The translations under genes were made by a program, and so were the position numbers. The notes under the pieces are model-generated. The model did not search any database. It worked only from the letters and a program-made list of their open reading frames with translations, and had not been told where the DNA came from. Source: Mycobacterium sp. PO1 (GTDB taxonomy: Bacteria > Actinomycetota > Actinomycetes > Mycobacteriales > Mycobacteriaceae). Taken from it: 55,469 bases of DNA. Shown here piece by piece: positions 37,054 through 45,456 of the stretch; positions within the stretch are counted from its first letter, which is position 1; each line of letters starts with the position of its first letter. The DNA is taken from the NCBI RefSeq assembly GCF_017312405.1, contig NZ_BLTG01000111.1:1-55469 (forward strand), read 5' to 3'.

Positions 37054-37269
37054 ATGGACGGGTTCCTCAGCTGGTGGGACGGAGTGGAGCTGTGGCTGTC
37101 CGGGCTGCCGTTCGTGGCGCAGACGGCTGTGGTGATGCCTGTGGTGCTCGCCTTGGCCTACGGCATCGCGGTGTTGCTCGACGGCGCGCTCGGTAACGGG
37201 ATACGGCTGAGGGACCGGTTGCGACGCCCGGGTGGTGACGCAGGAGCCGACGACGGAGGAGACAGATGA
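37054..37269 (+). CDS. Small membrane protein before subI
   Basis: A 71-residue protein with one long hydrophobic segment (about residues 19-46) and a charged Gly/Asp/Arg tail. It starts 7-8 nt after a -10 box and its stop overlaps the next small gene as ATGA. No family recognised. Its place before the sulfate-binding gene suggests a role tied to sulfate uptake, but there is no direct evidence. Confidence 0.6.
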   Translation: MDGFLSWWDGVELWLSGLPFVAQTAVVMPVVLALAYGIAVLLDGALGNGIRLRDRLRRPGGDAGADDGGDR

Positions 37270-37352
37270 GGGGCATGCCGCGCTCGCGGGTGACACTGGC
37301 GCTGGTCGCCTTGATCGTTCTGGTGATCGTCATGTGGCTGGTCACCCGCTGA
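37266..37352 (+). CDS. 28-residue single-pass membrane peptide (Rv2401A-like)
   Basis: MRGMPRSRVTLA followed by a hydrophobic stretch ending WLVTR: three arginines, then one transmembrane helix, in only 28 residues. The ATG overlaps the previous stop, AGGAG lies 5 nt upstream, and the stop is 2 nt before the subI ATG. These signs of tight coupling support real translation despite the small size. It resembles the tiny membrane ORF beside subI in M. tuberculosis, as I recall it. Confidence 0.6.
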   Translation: MRGMPRSRVTLALVALIVLVIVMWLVTR

Positions 37353-37354
37353 GG

Positions 37355-38353
37355 ATGCGGTTCTCGGCGACGTGGAACACCCCCGCGGCACTTCTGCTTT
37401 CGGCGATGGTGGTGATGTCCTGCAGCGACGGGTCCAGCCAGGCCAACGGCGCCGACGCCGAGGTCACCCTGAAGGTGCTCGCCTTTGCCGAGACAGAACT
37501 TGCGTGGACAATGATGGCGTCGGCGTTCGCCGCGACGCCGGAAGGTGCAGAGGTCGCGGTCGATGCCTCGTATGGTTCCTCGGCCGAGCAGTCCCGCGCG
37601 GTGGAGTCGGGCACGACCGCCGATGTGGTGAACGTCTCCGTCGAACCGGACATCGCCCGCCTGGTGGAGACGGGCAAGGTGGACGAGAACTGGGACGCGG
37701 GCGTCACCGAGGGCATTCCGTTCGGGTCGGTGGTGAGCCTGGTGGTGCGTCCGGGTAACCCCGAGAACATCGATGACTGGGGCGATCTGCTGCGTCCGGA
37801 TGTCGAGGTGATCACGGCGAGCCCGCTGAGTTCCGGCTCGGCCTGGTGGAACCTGTTGGCGCCGTATGCGTGGGCGAGTGGCGGCGGCCAGGACCCGCAG
37901 GCGGGGCTCGATTACGTCCGTGAATTGGTCACCGACCATGTGCGGCTGCATCCCGCCTCGGACCGTGAGGCGAGTGACGCGTTTCGACAGGGCAACGGCG
38001 ACGTGCTGCTGACCTCGGAGGTCGAGGCGCTGAGCGTGGGCTTCGAGCAGATTCATCCGCCGCAGACGATGAAGATCGAGAGTCCGGTGGCGGTGGTCGG
38101 TACCGGCCGGCACCTCGAGCAGGCGGTCGACCTCGTCAACTTCCTGTTCACTGCCGAGGCGCAGAAGCTGTGGGCCGAGGCCGGTTTCCGACCTGTCGAT
38201 CCCGGTGTCCTTGCCGACTACACCGACGAGTTCCCTGCGCCGCAGACGCTGTGGACGGTCGACGAGCTCGGCGGCTGGGAGGTGGTCGAGCCGCAGCTGT
38301 TCGACGAGGACACCGGCGCGATCACCAAGATCTACCGCCAGGCCACTCGGTGA
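37355..38353 (+). CDS. subI: Sulfate-binding lipoprotein
   Basis: A 332-residue periplasmic sulfate-binding protein with a signal peptide and lipobox VMSC, then SubI/CysP-type motifs: VDASYGSSAEQSRAVESG, the sulfate-site region around GSAWWNLLAPYAWA, and NFLFTAEAQKLWAEAGFRPV. It should capture sulfate or thiosulfate for an ABC importer. The permease and ATPase genes (cysT, cysW, cysA) that normally follow are not here; the next gene is a repressor on the opposite strand. It must therefore use subunits encoded elsewhere, or be a remnant. Confidence 0.9.
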   Translation: MRFSATWNTPAALLLSAMVVMSCSDGSSQANGADAEVTLKVLAFAETELAWTMMASAFAATPEGAEVAVDASYGSSAEQSRAVESGTTADVVNVSVEPDIARLVETGKVDENWDAGVTEGIPFGSVVSLVVRPGNPENIDDWGDLLRPDVEVITASPLSSGSAWWNLLAPYAWASGGGQDPQAGLDYVRELVTDHVRLHPASDREASDAFRQGNGDVLLTSEVEALSVGFEQIHPPQTMKIESPVAVVGTGRHLEQAVDLVNFLFTAEAQKLWAEAGFRPVDPGVLADYTDEFPAPQTLWTVDELGGWEVVEPQLFDEDTGAITKIYRQATR

Positions 38354-38406
38354 GGACTCCCGCGCCGACGTCCACGTCGTCGCGGTGACGTCGACCGTTA
38401 CGCCGG

Positions 38407-38679
38407 TCAGGCCAGGGCGAGGAAGAGTTTCTCGAGTTCGTCGACGCTCATCTCGCGCTGGCGCCCGTCGTTCTCGTCGGTGACGATGCACTCCCGCAGC
38501 CCGGTTGCGACGATCTTGAAACCGGCTCGGTCCAGCGCCCGCGACACCGCCGCCAGCTGCGTGACGACGTCTTTGCAGTCACGGCCCTGCTCGATCATCG
38601 AGATGACGCCTGCGAGCTGGCCCTGGGCCCGACGCAGGCGGTTGAGCACGGCGTTGATGGCCTCCTGGTCACCGACCAT
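38407..38679 (-). CDS. cstR: CstR-type persulfide-sensing repressor (CsoR family)
   Basis: A 90-residue all-helical CsoR/RcnR-family repressor. The two key cysteines are present, Cys35 (QGRDCKD) and Cys64 (GLRECIV), but the copper-binding histidine of CsoR that sits four residues before the second cysteine is Gly60. That pattern fits the CstR branch, which senses persulfides through a Cys-Cys polysulfide bridge. The ATG at 38679 has AAGGAG 6 nt upstream; a TTG at 38706 is less likely. The neighbours are SQR and CstB homologues and the sites upstream look like G-tract operators, which supports the CstR call. Confidence 0.85.
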   Translation of the reverse strand: MVGDQEAINAVLNRLRRAQGQLAGVISMIEQGRDCKDVVTQLAAVSRALDRAGFKIVATGLRECIVTDENDGRQREMSVDELEKLFLALA

Positions 38680-38700
38680 GATGGGCTCCTTCGATCCGGT

Positions 38701-38717
38701 GTTCAAGAACTTTGAAC
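38701..38717. promoter_or_regulatory. Inverted repeat in the cstR leader
   Basis: GTTCAA-GAACT-TTGAAC, a perfect 6-bp inverted repeat with a 5-bp centre, lying 22 bp before the cstR ATG. It differs from the G-tract operators and may be a second regulator's site or an RNA hairpin in the leader. Confidence 0.4.
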
Positions 38718-38733
38718 AGCTAGGAGTTTACGC

Positions 38734-38747
38734 TACCCACCGGGGTA
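38734..38747. promoter_or_regulatory. CsoR/CstR-type operator upstream of cstR
   Basis: TACCC-ACCG-GGGTA, the palindromic G-tract pattern bound by CsoR-family repressors, in the gap between the sqr stop and cstR. It would allow autoregulation. Confidence 0.6.
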
Positions 38748-38769
38748 TGGCCGGTGGGCGTGCGCCACG

Positions 38770-39969
38770 TCAGGCCAGACCTTTGAGCATCAGGTTCCAG
38801 TACATCGCCGGCAGGCCGTACTTCTTGAGGTACCAGAAGGCCCGGTGCGGCTTGGTCGGGTCCAGCAGGGGCACCGAGGGTTTCAGGTTGAACTCGTAGT
38901 CGAACTCGGCCAGCAACATCTCGTGCGAGGACGTGACGATCGGGCACGATGCATACCCGTCGTAACGCGCGCACAGGGTTCGTCCGGCCAGATAGGCATC
39001 GACATTGTCGACCACCACCGGCGCCTGTTTGCGGATCGCGGCGCCGGTCTTGGAGTTCGGCGACGACCCGGCGTCACCGAGTGCGAACACGTTGGGGTAG
39101 TGCACGTGCTGCATCGTGTGCTTGTCGATGTCGACGTAGCCGCCGGCCTGTCCGGTGGACAGCGGGCTGTTCTTGATCCAGTCGGGCGCCGACTGGTGCG
39201 GCACGACGTGGAGCATGTCGTAACCCAGGGTGCCGTCCTCGCCGCCCTCGGCGACCGCCTGCAGGGTCACCTTGCGGCTGGCTGCGTCCACCGACGTCAC
39301 CTCGGTGAGGGTGTGCAACGTGATGCCGTAATCGGCGATGACCTTGTCGAGGTTGTCGGCGATGGCGGGGATGCCGAAGATCCTCGGTGTGGGTACCACC
39401 AGGTGCACGTCGATGTCGTCGAGCACACCCGCGCGCCGCCAGTGGTCACACGCCAGGTAGGCGATCTTCTGCGGGGCCCCTGCGCATTTGATGGGGCCGG
39501 AGGGCATCGTGAAGACCGCGGTGCCCGATCGAAGGTTCTTGATGAACTCCCAGGTGCGCGGCGCCAGATCGAACTGGTAGTTCGACGACACCCCGTCTCG
39601 GCCCAGCGCATCGGCCGCCCCGTCGATGCGGTCCCAGTCGAGCTGGATGCCCGGACACACCACGAGCGCGTCGTAGGTGTAGGTCGCGCCGTCCTCACAT
39701 GTCACGGTGTTGGTGTCCGGGTCGACGGCCGCCGCGGCATTGCGGATCCACGTGGCGTCGTGGGGCATCACGCTGGCCTCCGCGCGTTCGGTGTCGGCGG
39801 CCTCTGCCTGCCCGGCCCCGACGAGCGTCCACAGCGGTTGGTAGTAGTGCACGCTGGACGGTTCGATGACGGCGACGTCGGCGTGGCCCTTGCGCAGCAG
39901 GCGCGCCGCGACGGTGATGCCCGCGGTGCCCCCACCGATGACGAGGACGCGGTGGTGATGGGACTTCAT
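38770..39969 (-). CDS. sqr: Sulfide:quinone oxidoreductase, type II
   Basis: A 399-residue FAD enzyme that oxidises sulfide, passes electrons to menaquinone and leaves a persulfide on an acceptor thiol. The FAD motif VIGGGTAGITVAARL is at residues 10-24. Two cysteines match the catalytic pair of the SQRDL group: Cys162 in IKCAGAPQK and Cys342 in YDGYASCPIVTS. The C-terminal YLKKYGLPAMYWNLMLKG is the membrane-contacting helix. It follows cstB by 28 nt in the same direction. Confidence 0.9.
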   Translation of the reverse strand: MKSHHHRVLVIGGGTAGITVAARLLRKGHADVAVIEPSSVHYYQPLWTLVGAGQAEAADTERAEASVMPHDATWIRNAAAAVDPDTNTVTCEDGATYTYDALVVCPGIQLDWDRIDGAADALGRDGVSSNYQFDLAPRTWEFIKNLRSGTAVFTMPSGPIKCAGAPQKIAYLACDHWRRAGVLDDIDVHLVVPTPRIFGIPAIADNLDKVIADYGITLHTLTEVTSVDAASRKVTLQAVAEGGEDGTLGYDMLHVVPHQSAPDWIKNSPLSTGQAGGYVDIDKHTMQHVHYPNVFALGDAGSSPNSKTGAAIRKQAPVVVDNVDAYLAGRTLCARYDGYASCPIVTSSHEMLLAEFDYEFNLKPSVPLLDPTKPHRAFWYLKKYGLPAMYWNLMLKGLA

Positions 39970-39997
39970 TGTCTCGCTCTCCCTGTTTCGTTGTCGT

Positions 39998-41386
39998 TCA
40001 GGCGCTCTGGGTGACTTCTTCCCAGGCGTTGTAGCCGCCCAGGATGTCGCTGACGTCGGCGAAGCCGCGCTGCCGCAGCACGCTGGCCGCGACCGAGGAG
40101 CGGTATCCGCCCGCGCAGTAGACGACCGTCGGTGCGTCGGCGTCGAGTTCGTCCACCCGGTCGGGGAGTTGGCCGACCGGGATGTTGACCGCGCCCGGGA
40201 TCATGCCCGCTGCGGCCTCGCCCGGGTTGCGGACGTCGACGATCTGCAGTCCGTTGACCTGCTGCGCCCGCTCACCGAATGCCTTGGCGGTCAACCGGGA
40301 GGCGGCCTGCACCTGATCGGGATGGGTCAGCATCACCTTCTCCGGCTCGGCCAGATATCCGACCACGCGGTCGAATCCGATCCGCGCCAACCGGTTCTTG
40401 CCTTCGAGTTCCTGGCCGGCGTCGGTCATCAAGACGATGTCGACGTCGGGTTTGACCACGGAGCCGGCGAATTCGGCATAGCGGCCTTCCAGCCCGATGT
40501 TGACCGCGCCGCGCAGGTGGCCCTGGGCGAACTCCTCGGGTGTGCGCCCGTCGACGAGGATCGCACCGCCGGCCACGGCGTCGAGCGCCTGCTGGTAGGT
40601 CATAGCGGGCGGCATCGCGGTCTCGTCGAGCAGGGCACGGTCCTTGCGGTTGAGGATCGCGTCGTAGACGAAGTAGCTCGGCGCCGGCGGCTGGCCCTCG
40701 GTGACCATCGCCATGAACGAGGCCTTGTCGGCGGCGCGCAGCGCGTAGTTCCACTGCTTCTGATCGCCCATGGTGGACCACAGTTCGGTGGACAGGTTCT
40801 TCCCGCAGGCCGAGCCCGCGCCGTGGGCGGGGTAGACGCGCGTGGCGTCGGGCAGCGGCATCAGCTTGTCGTGCAGCGAGTCGTAGAGCATGTCGGCCAG
40901 CTCGTCGCGGCTGAAGCCGATGGAGGCCAGCAGATCGGGACGGCCGACGTCACCGATGAACAGCGTGTCGCCGGTCAGCACGCCGTAGGGCACGGGGTCG
41001 CCGCCGTGTTCGTACACGACGATGCTCATCGACTCGGGCGTGTGGCCGGGGGTGTGGCGGAACTCCAGGGTCACGCCGTCGGGTTCGCCCAGTGCGTAGC
41101 GCTGCCCGTCTTCGACAGCCATGAAGTCGAACTCGGGCTTGGCCACGGAGGAGTAGACGATCGTGGCGCCGGTGGCGTCGGCGAGCTCCAGGTGGCCGGA
41201 GAGGAAGTCGGCGTGGAAGTGGGTCTCGATGACGAGCTCGATCGTCAGGCCGAACTTCTCGGCGTCGGCCACGTATTCGGCGACGTCGCGCTGCGGGTCG
41301 ACGACGACCGCGCGCTTGGAGTCCTCGTCGGCGATCAGGTACGACGCGTGCGACAGGCAGTCCAGGTAGTACTGGATGAACTTCAT
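39998..41386 (-). CDS. cstB: Persulfide dioxygenase-rhodanese fusion, CstB type
   Basis: A 462-residue three-domain protein. The metallo-beta-lactamase dioxygenase (residues 1-240) has the iron-binding motif THFHAD (His56, His58, Asp60) and HTPGHTPESMS. A central rhodanese domain lacks its cysteine (LMTDAGQE where the active loop should be). A C-terminal rhodanese has an intact loop, Cys424 in YCAGGYRS. This is the layout of S. aureus CstB, which converts persulfides to thiosulfate. The ATG at 41386 follows a GAAAGGG site; an upstream TTG is less likely. Two operators precede it. Confidence 0.9.
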   Translation of the reverse strand: MKFIQYYLDCLSHASYLIADEDSKRAVVVDPQRDVAEYVADAEKFGLTIELVIETHFHADFLSGHLELADATGATIVYSSVAKPEFDFMAVEDGQRYALGEPDGVTLEFRHTPGHTPESMSIVVYEHGGDPVPYGVLTGDTLFIGDVGRPDLLASIGFSRDELADMLYDSLHDKLMPLPDATRVYPAHGAGSACGKNLSTELWSTMGDQKQWNYALRAADKASFMAMVTEGQPPAPSYFVYDAILNRKDRALLDETAMPPAMTYQQALDAVAGGAILVDGRTPEEFAQGHLRGAVNIGLEGRYAEFAGSVVKPDVDIVLMTDAGQELEGKNRLARIGFDRVVGYLAEPEKVMLTHPDQVQAASRLTAKAFGERAQQVNGLQIVDVRNPGEAAAGMIPGAVNIPVGQLPDRVDELDADAPTVVYCAGGYRSSVAASVLRQRGFADVSDILGGYNAWEEVTQSA

Positions 41387-41414
41387 GATCCGAGCCCTTT
41401 CCAATGTGACCGAT

Positions 41415-41430
41415 ATACCCAGGGGGGTAT
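41415..41430. promoter_or_regulatory. CstR operator 1 of the cstB-sqr operon
   Basis: ATACCC-AGGG-GGGTAT, a 6-4-6 inverted repeat with the G-tract of CsoR/CstR sites, lying 28 bp before the cstB ATG. Confidence 0.7.
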
Positions 41431-41450
41431 CAAACCGATACGGATGAAGA

Positions 41451-41468
41451 TATACCCCTAGAGGTATA
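41451..41468. promoter_or_regulatory. CstR operator 2 of the cstB-sqr operon
   Basis: TATACC-CCTAGA-GGTATA, a second near-perfect palindrome 36 bp from the first (start to start). Two sites flanking the promoter fit cooperative tetramer binding, as reported for CstR. Confidence 0.7.
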
Positions 41469-41491
41469 CGGTCAAGGGGCTGGGTTCAGCG

Positions 41492-42493
41492 TCACACCGG
41501 TTGGGCCGGCAGCAGGCGGTGCAGCACGTCGGTCAGGGTGACCACCGTGCGACCCGCTGCCGTATCGACCACGACCAGATGATTGCGGGATTCGCGCATC
41601 ACCTGCAGAACCTCGTAGACCGGCGCGGTGGCGGCGACGGTCAGCACCGGGCGCATCAGCTCGCCCGCGGCGCCCCGACCGGTCAGGCTGTCCCGGACGT
41701 GGACGACCCCGACGGGCTCGTCACCCTCGTGCACGACCAGCCTTCGGTGGCCCGTCGATTTCGAGGCCTCCTGGATCTGTGCCGGACTCGCCGTGACGTC
41801 GACGGCGCTGTAACCCGGGTGTTCCGGTGCCAGCTCGCCGATGGTCAGCGCCTGCAACTGCAACGCGCTGGTCAGGTTGGCGTGGTAGCGCTCGTCGAGC
41901 GTGCCGACGGTCGCCGAATGTTCGACGAGCTGCCGCAACGTGTCGGGATCCTGGGTGTCGGCCAACTCGTCGACCGGATCGACCCCGACCCTGCGCAGGC
42001 ACCAGTTGGCGGCATGGTTGAGGGCCTTCAACAGCGGGCGGGTCAGGAACATGAAGGCGCGCATCGGAATCGCCAGCAGCATGGCCGAGCGCTCCGGATG
42101 CGCGATCGCCCAGGACTTGGGCGCCATCTCGCCGACCACGAGGTGCAGGAACGTGACGATGAGCAACGCCAGAACGAAACCACCCACGTCGGCCAACCAC
42201 GACGGTGCGCCGAATCCTCCGAGCCAGGGCGTGATCGCGTAGTGCACGGCCGGTTTGGTGATCGCGCCCAGCAGCAGGGTGCATACGGTGATGCCCAGCT
42301 GCGCACCGGCCAGCAGCAGTGACAGCTCACTGGCACTGCGCAGTGCCGCCCGCGCGGACGCCTTGGTCGCCGCCGCGTCCTCCAGACGACTGCGCCGTGC
42401 GGCGATGAGCGCGAACTCGACGGCGACGAAGAACGCGCTGAGGGTGATCAGGAGGGCGGTGACCGCAACCGTCAGCCACGGACCGTTACTCAT
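41492..42493 (-). CDS. CNNM/CBS-pair membrane protein, shorter paralogue
   Basis: A 333-residue HlyC/CorC-family protein: CNNM membrane domain (about residues 1-185, including LHLVVGEMAPKSWAIAHPE) and a CBS pair (about 210-330). Related proteins export magnesium or cobalt. The ATG at 42493 overlaps the end of the longer paralogue gene by 8 nt. The CorC_HlyC C-terminal domain present in the neighbour is missing here, as in the Rv1841c/Rv1842c type pair. Confidence 0.87.
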   Translation of the reverse strand: MSNGPWLTVAVTALLITLSAFFVAVEFALIAARRSRLEDAAATKASARAALRSASELSLLLAGAQLGITVCTLLLGAITKPAVHYAITPWLGGFGAPSWLADVGGFVLALLIVTFLHLVVGEMAPKSWAIAHPERSAMLLAIPMRAFMFLTRPLLKALNHAANWCLRRVGVDPVDELADTQDPDTLRQLVEHSATVGTLDERYHANLTSALQLQALTIGELAPEHPGYSAVDVTASPAQIQEASKSTGHRRLVVHEGDEPVGVVHVRDSLTGRGAAGELMRPVLTVAATAPVYEVLQVMRESRNHLVVVDTAAGRTVVTLTDVLHRLLPAQPV

Positions 42494-43847
42494 CGCCACT
42501 CTGCTCCTCGACGGTGACGAACATCGACGCCGGCACACGACGCTCGAGCGAGCGGATCTGCGTGATCAGCATCCGGTGCGCGGGTGCGTCATCGATCACC
42601 AGATCCGCTGGGTCGCTCGGCAACTCGATCTCGACGGTGTCTCCGACCTCGGGCAGCGCGGCCGCGTGGGCGATCACCATGCCGGCCATGGTTTCGTAGT
42701 CACCTGGCGGCAGAGCCAGACCGAGGGCGCGTTCGGCCTCGTCGAGCGGAAGGTCGCCGGGGACCAGCCAACCGTCCCCGGCGGCGGTGACCTGCACCTG
42801 CATCGGCGAATCGTGTTCGTCGTCGATCTCGCCCACCAGTTCCTCGGCCAGGTCCTCGATCGTCAGGACGCCGGCGAACCCGCCGTACTCGTCGATGACG
42901 ACAGCCATCTCGTCACCCGCACCGGTCAGCGCCTGCACCACGCTCGGCAGCGGCATGGTCTCCGGCACCACCACGGCCGGCCGGCAACGCTGCGCGGCGG
43001 TGTCGGCGCCGAGACTCGTGCCGAGCAGGTCGTACAGATGGATGACGCCCACGATGTCGTCGGCGTCCGCGCCCGACACCGGGTAGCGCGTGTGCCCGGT
43101 CGCCATGCGGCTGAGGACCACCGCGGCCGGTGTGTCCCCGGCGATGGCGTCGACGCGCGAGCGCGGGATCATCGCGTGCTCGGCGGTGCTGGTGGGGAAG
43201 TCGAGGATCCGGTCCAGCAGCGCCGACAGATCCGGCGGGATCTCCCCAGCGTCCCGCGACACCGCCACGATGTGTTCGAGATCGCGCGGAGTCGCCGAAT
43301 GTTCCACATCGTGCACCGGCTCGATGCGCAGCAGCCGCAGCAGCACATTCGAGGACTGGTCGAACAACCAGATCAACCAGCCGAACAGCTTCAGGTACAG
43401 CGTGGTCGACCACGCCAGCCAGCGGGCCAGCGGCTCGGGGCGGGCGATGGCGAGATTCTTGGGAAACAGTTCACCGAACAGCATCTGGATCACGGTCGAG
43501 ACCGCGATGGCGACGACACCGCCGATCGCGACCGCGAGTGCGGTCGGAATACTCGCGCCGCTCATCAACGTCTCGGCGCCGCGCCCGATCAGCGGCTCGG
43601 CGGCGTAGCCGACCAGCAGACCGGTGACGGTGATGCCCAGCTGTGCGCCGGACAGCATGAACGAGGTACGCCGGGTGACGCCGAGCGCCCGCTCGGCCGC
43701 GGCATCACCGGACTCGGCGCGCGCCTTCAGCCGCGACCGGTCGACCGCCATGTAGGCGAACTCCTGCGCGACGAAATACCCCGTCAACGCGGTGATGGCG
43801 GACACCACCAACAGTCCCAACAGAATCGACAACACGGCGGTCAGCAT
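42486..43847 (-). CDS. CNNM/CBS-pair membrane protein with CorC domain
   Basis: A 453-residue HlyC/CorC-family protein with a CNNM domain (VIQMLFGELFPKNLAIARPEP), a CBS pair (HAMIPRSRVDAIAG to DEYGGFAGVLTIEDLAEELVGEI) and a C-terminal CorC_HlyC domain. Probable role: divalent cation (Mg2+) export or tolerance. Cotranscribed with the shorter paralogue and likely to form a heterodimer with it. Confidence 0.9.
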   Translation of the reverse strand: MLTAVLSILLGLLVVSAITALTGYFVAQEFAYMAVDRSRLKARAESGDAAAERALGVTRRTSFMLSGAQLGITVTGLLVGYAAEPLIGRGAETLMSGASIPTALAVAIGGVVAIAVSTVIQMLFGELFPKNLAIARPEPLARWLAWSTTLYLKLFGWLIWLFDQSSNVLLRLLRIEPVHDVEHSATPRDLEHIVAVSRDAGEIPPDLSALLDRILDFPTSTAEHAMIPRSRVDAIAGDTPAAVVLSRMATGHTRYPVSGADADDIVGVIHLYDLLGTSLGADTAAQRCRPAVVVPETMPLPSVVQALTGAGDEMAVVIDEYGGFAGVLTIEDLAEELVGEIDDEHDSPMQVQVTAAGDGWLVPGDLPLDEAERALGLALPPGDYETMAGMVIAHAAALPEVGDTVEIELPSDPADLVIDDAPAHRMLITQIRSLERRVPASMFVTVEEQSGDE

Positions 43848-43944
43848 CTGACCGCCGACGGTAAGTGTGGGGGCATCGAGTCCTAGCTCGCCGAGGGACG
43901 TTGTGCCTCAACTGTACCGGGCCCTGCGAGTGCCCCTGTTCTCG

Positions 43945-44676
43945 TCAGGCGGCGGCGCGGGCGGGCGCCACGCTGTCGAAACGGTCGAGCACCGTCTCGG
44001 CCACCTGCCGATGCGCACCCAGCGGCGACGACATCGGAATCCGCTCCGACCGCGCGAACTCCGCCACCCGGTCGGTGATCCGGCCGTGCGCGAGGAACCA
44101 CGGCGCGATCACGAGCCGCGACGCCCCGCGGGAACGCAGGACCTCGGCGGCCTCGGCGGGCGTGGGATGTGGACCTGTGGCGAACGCCGTCGTCGCCGTC
44201 CACCGGGTCGTCATCGTCAGTTCGCGGGCCACGCCGGCAGTGCGCGCGTTCGCCTGCGCGTGCGAGGAGCCCACCGCAGTCACCAGCACCCCGACCCGCG
44301 GATCCAACCGGGACACGCCCGCGTGCTCCAGGCGCTGCCGCAGCACGTGGATCAACCGCTCGTCCTCACCGAGAACCTCGGCCTGGCGGGCGTCGGTGCC
44401 CGACTCCGCGATCATCTCGGGAATGTCGACCCGGGCGTGGTAAGCGTCGGCGAGCAGCAACGGCACCACCACCGCCGCACCGGGGACGACCGTGGCCAGC
44501 ACGTCGCGCAGGTTCGGCGCGTTCTGTTCGCAGAACGCCACCCGCGCGTCCAAGCCTGGGCGCAATCGACGGATCGTCGCGGCGACTTCCCGCGCGTTGG
44601 CCGCCGACCTGGGGTCGGCACTGCCGTGCGCGGTGAGGATCAGCGTCGGTGAACTCAAGAGGCGTGCAGTCCGCAT
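43945..44676 (-). CDS. Sirohydrochlorin ferrochelatase (CbiX/SirB type)
   Basis: A 243-residue chelatase expected to insert iron into sirohydrochlorin to make the siroheme needed by the sulfite reductase of the same operon. LILTAHGSADPRS contains the metal-site histidine, and VVPLLLADAYHARVDIPEMI the second; the protein has the duplicated CbiX layout. The ATG at 44676 overlaps the end of cysH by 22 nt; a TTG at 44658, overlapping the cysH stop as TTGA, is a fair alternative. Corresponds to Rv2393 (che1). Confidence 0.9.
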   Translation of the reverse strand: MRTARLLSSPTLILTAHGSADPRSAANAREVAATIRRLRPGLDARVAFCEQNAPNLRDVLATVVPGAAVVVPLLLADAYHARVDIPEMIAESGTDARQAEVLGEDERLIHVLRQRLEHAGVSRLDPRVGVLVTAVGSSHAQANARTAGVARELTMTTRWTATTAFATGPHPTPAEAAEVLRSRGASRLVIAPWFLAHGRITDRVAEFARSERIPMSSPLGAHRQVAETVLDRFDSVAPARAAA

Positions 44677-45380
44677 TCGGTCTTGGTCTGGCCCGCCCAG
44701 CGACCGCTGCGCGGATCGGCGCCCAGCGCCGGCTTGTTCGTGCACGGTGCGCACCCGATGGAGGGGTAGCCCTCGTCGACGAGGGGATTCACCAGAATGC
44801 CGTAAGCGTCGATGTAATCCTGCATCTGCTCGTCCGTCCACGCCGCCAGCGGGTTGATCTTCACCAAACCGAAAGCCTTGTCCCAGCTGATCAGCGGGGC
44901 ATTGGCCCGCGTCGGGGACTCCACCCGGCGGATGCCGGTGACCCACGCGGAGTAGCCGCTCAACGCCTTGGACAGCGGCTCCACCTTGCGCATACCGCAG
45001 CAGGCGTTGGCGTCGCGCTCGAACAGGTTCTTGCCGAACTCGGCGTCCTGCTCGGCGACCGTCCGCTCGGGGCGGACGTTGACCACGTTGACGTCGTAGA
45101 CGGCCTCCACGGCGTCGCGGGTGCCGATCGTCTCGACGAAGTGATAGCCGGTGTCGAGGAACAGGATGTCGACGCCCGGGCGCACCTTGGCGGCGAGGTC
45201 GACCAGCACCGCGTCCTGCATGTTCGACGCGACGATGTACCCGGATCCCTGGCCGAGTCCGCCGAAGTTCTCGTCGGTCCAGCGCAGCAGTTCCTCAGCG
45301 GTCGCGTCGGGGCCGAGTTCGGCAGCCCCGCGCTCGGCCAGCTCCTGCAGGTCTGCGTCGTCTCGTGTCACCACAGTCAT
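44655..45380 (-). CDS. cysH: Adenylyl-sulfate (APS) reductase
   Basis: A 241-residue enzyme that reduces APS to sulfite in assimilatory sulfate reduction. The iron-sulfur cysteines that mark the APS-specific form are present (ACCGMRK and IGCAPCTNK), as is the C-terminal catalytic motif ECGLH. AGGTG lies about 9 nt before the ATG. It sits between sirA and che1 in the same transcript; the sirA-cysH gap contains a 33-bp duplication. Confidence 0.95.
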   Translation of the reverse strand: MTVVTRDDADLQELAERGAAELGPDATAEELLRWTDENFGGLGQGSGYIVASNMQDAVLVDLAAKVRPGVDILFLDTGYHFVETIGTRDAVEAVYDVNVVNVRPERTVAEQDAEFGKNLFERDANACCGMRKVEPLSKALSGYSAWVTGIRRVESPTRANAPLISWDKAFGLVKINPLAAWTDEQMQDYIDAYGILVNPLVDEGYPSIGCAPCTNKPALGADPRSGRWAGQTKTECGLHAS

Positions 45381-45398
45381 GTCACCGTCACCTCACCG

Positions 45399-45456
45399 TC
45401 TGCTCTTCGCGCAAGCGCTCATCCCAGGTTCTCTGCTCTTCGCGCAAGCGCTCATC
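45399..45456. repeat. 33-bp-period direct repeat across the sirA stop codon
   Basis: A 25-bp sequence at 45399-45423 recurs exactly at 45432-45456. Read on the minus strand it contains GATGAGCGCTTGCGCGAAG, so the sirA TGA (45454-45452) lies in the upstream copy and an extra TGA in the second. Confidence 0.85.

Noticed and set aside
36944..37135. Possible polycysteine leader peptide upstream of subI (frame containing CRAPLRLLGATVCC)
   Set aside because: It lacks the RRHVD core, runs 63 codons into the next gene and has no -10 box before its start.
38407..38706. Copper-sensing CsoR as the identity of the small repressor
   Set aside because: The histidine ligand is replaced by Gly60, and the neighbours are sulfide and persulfide enzymes, not copper exporters.
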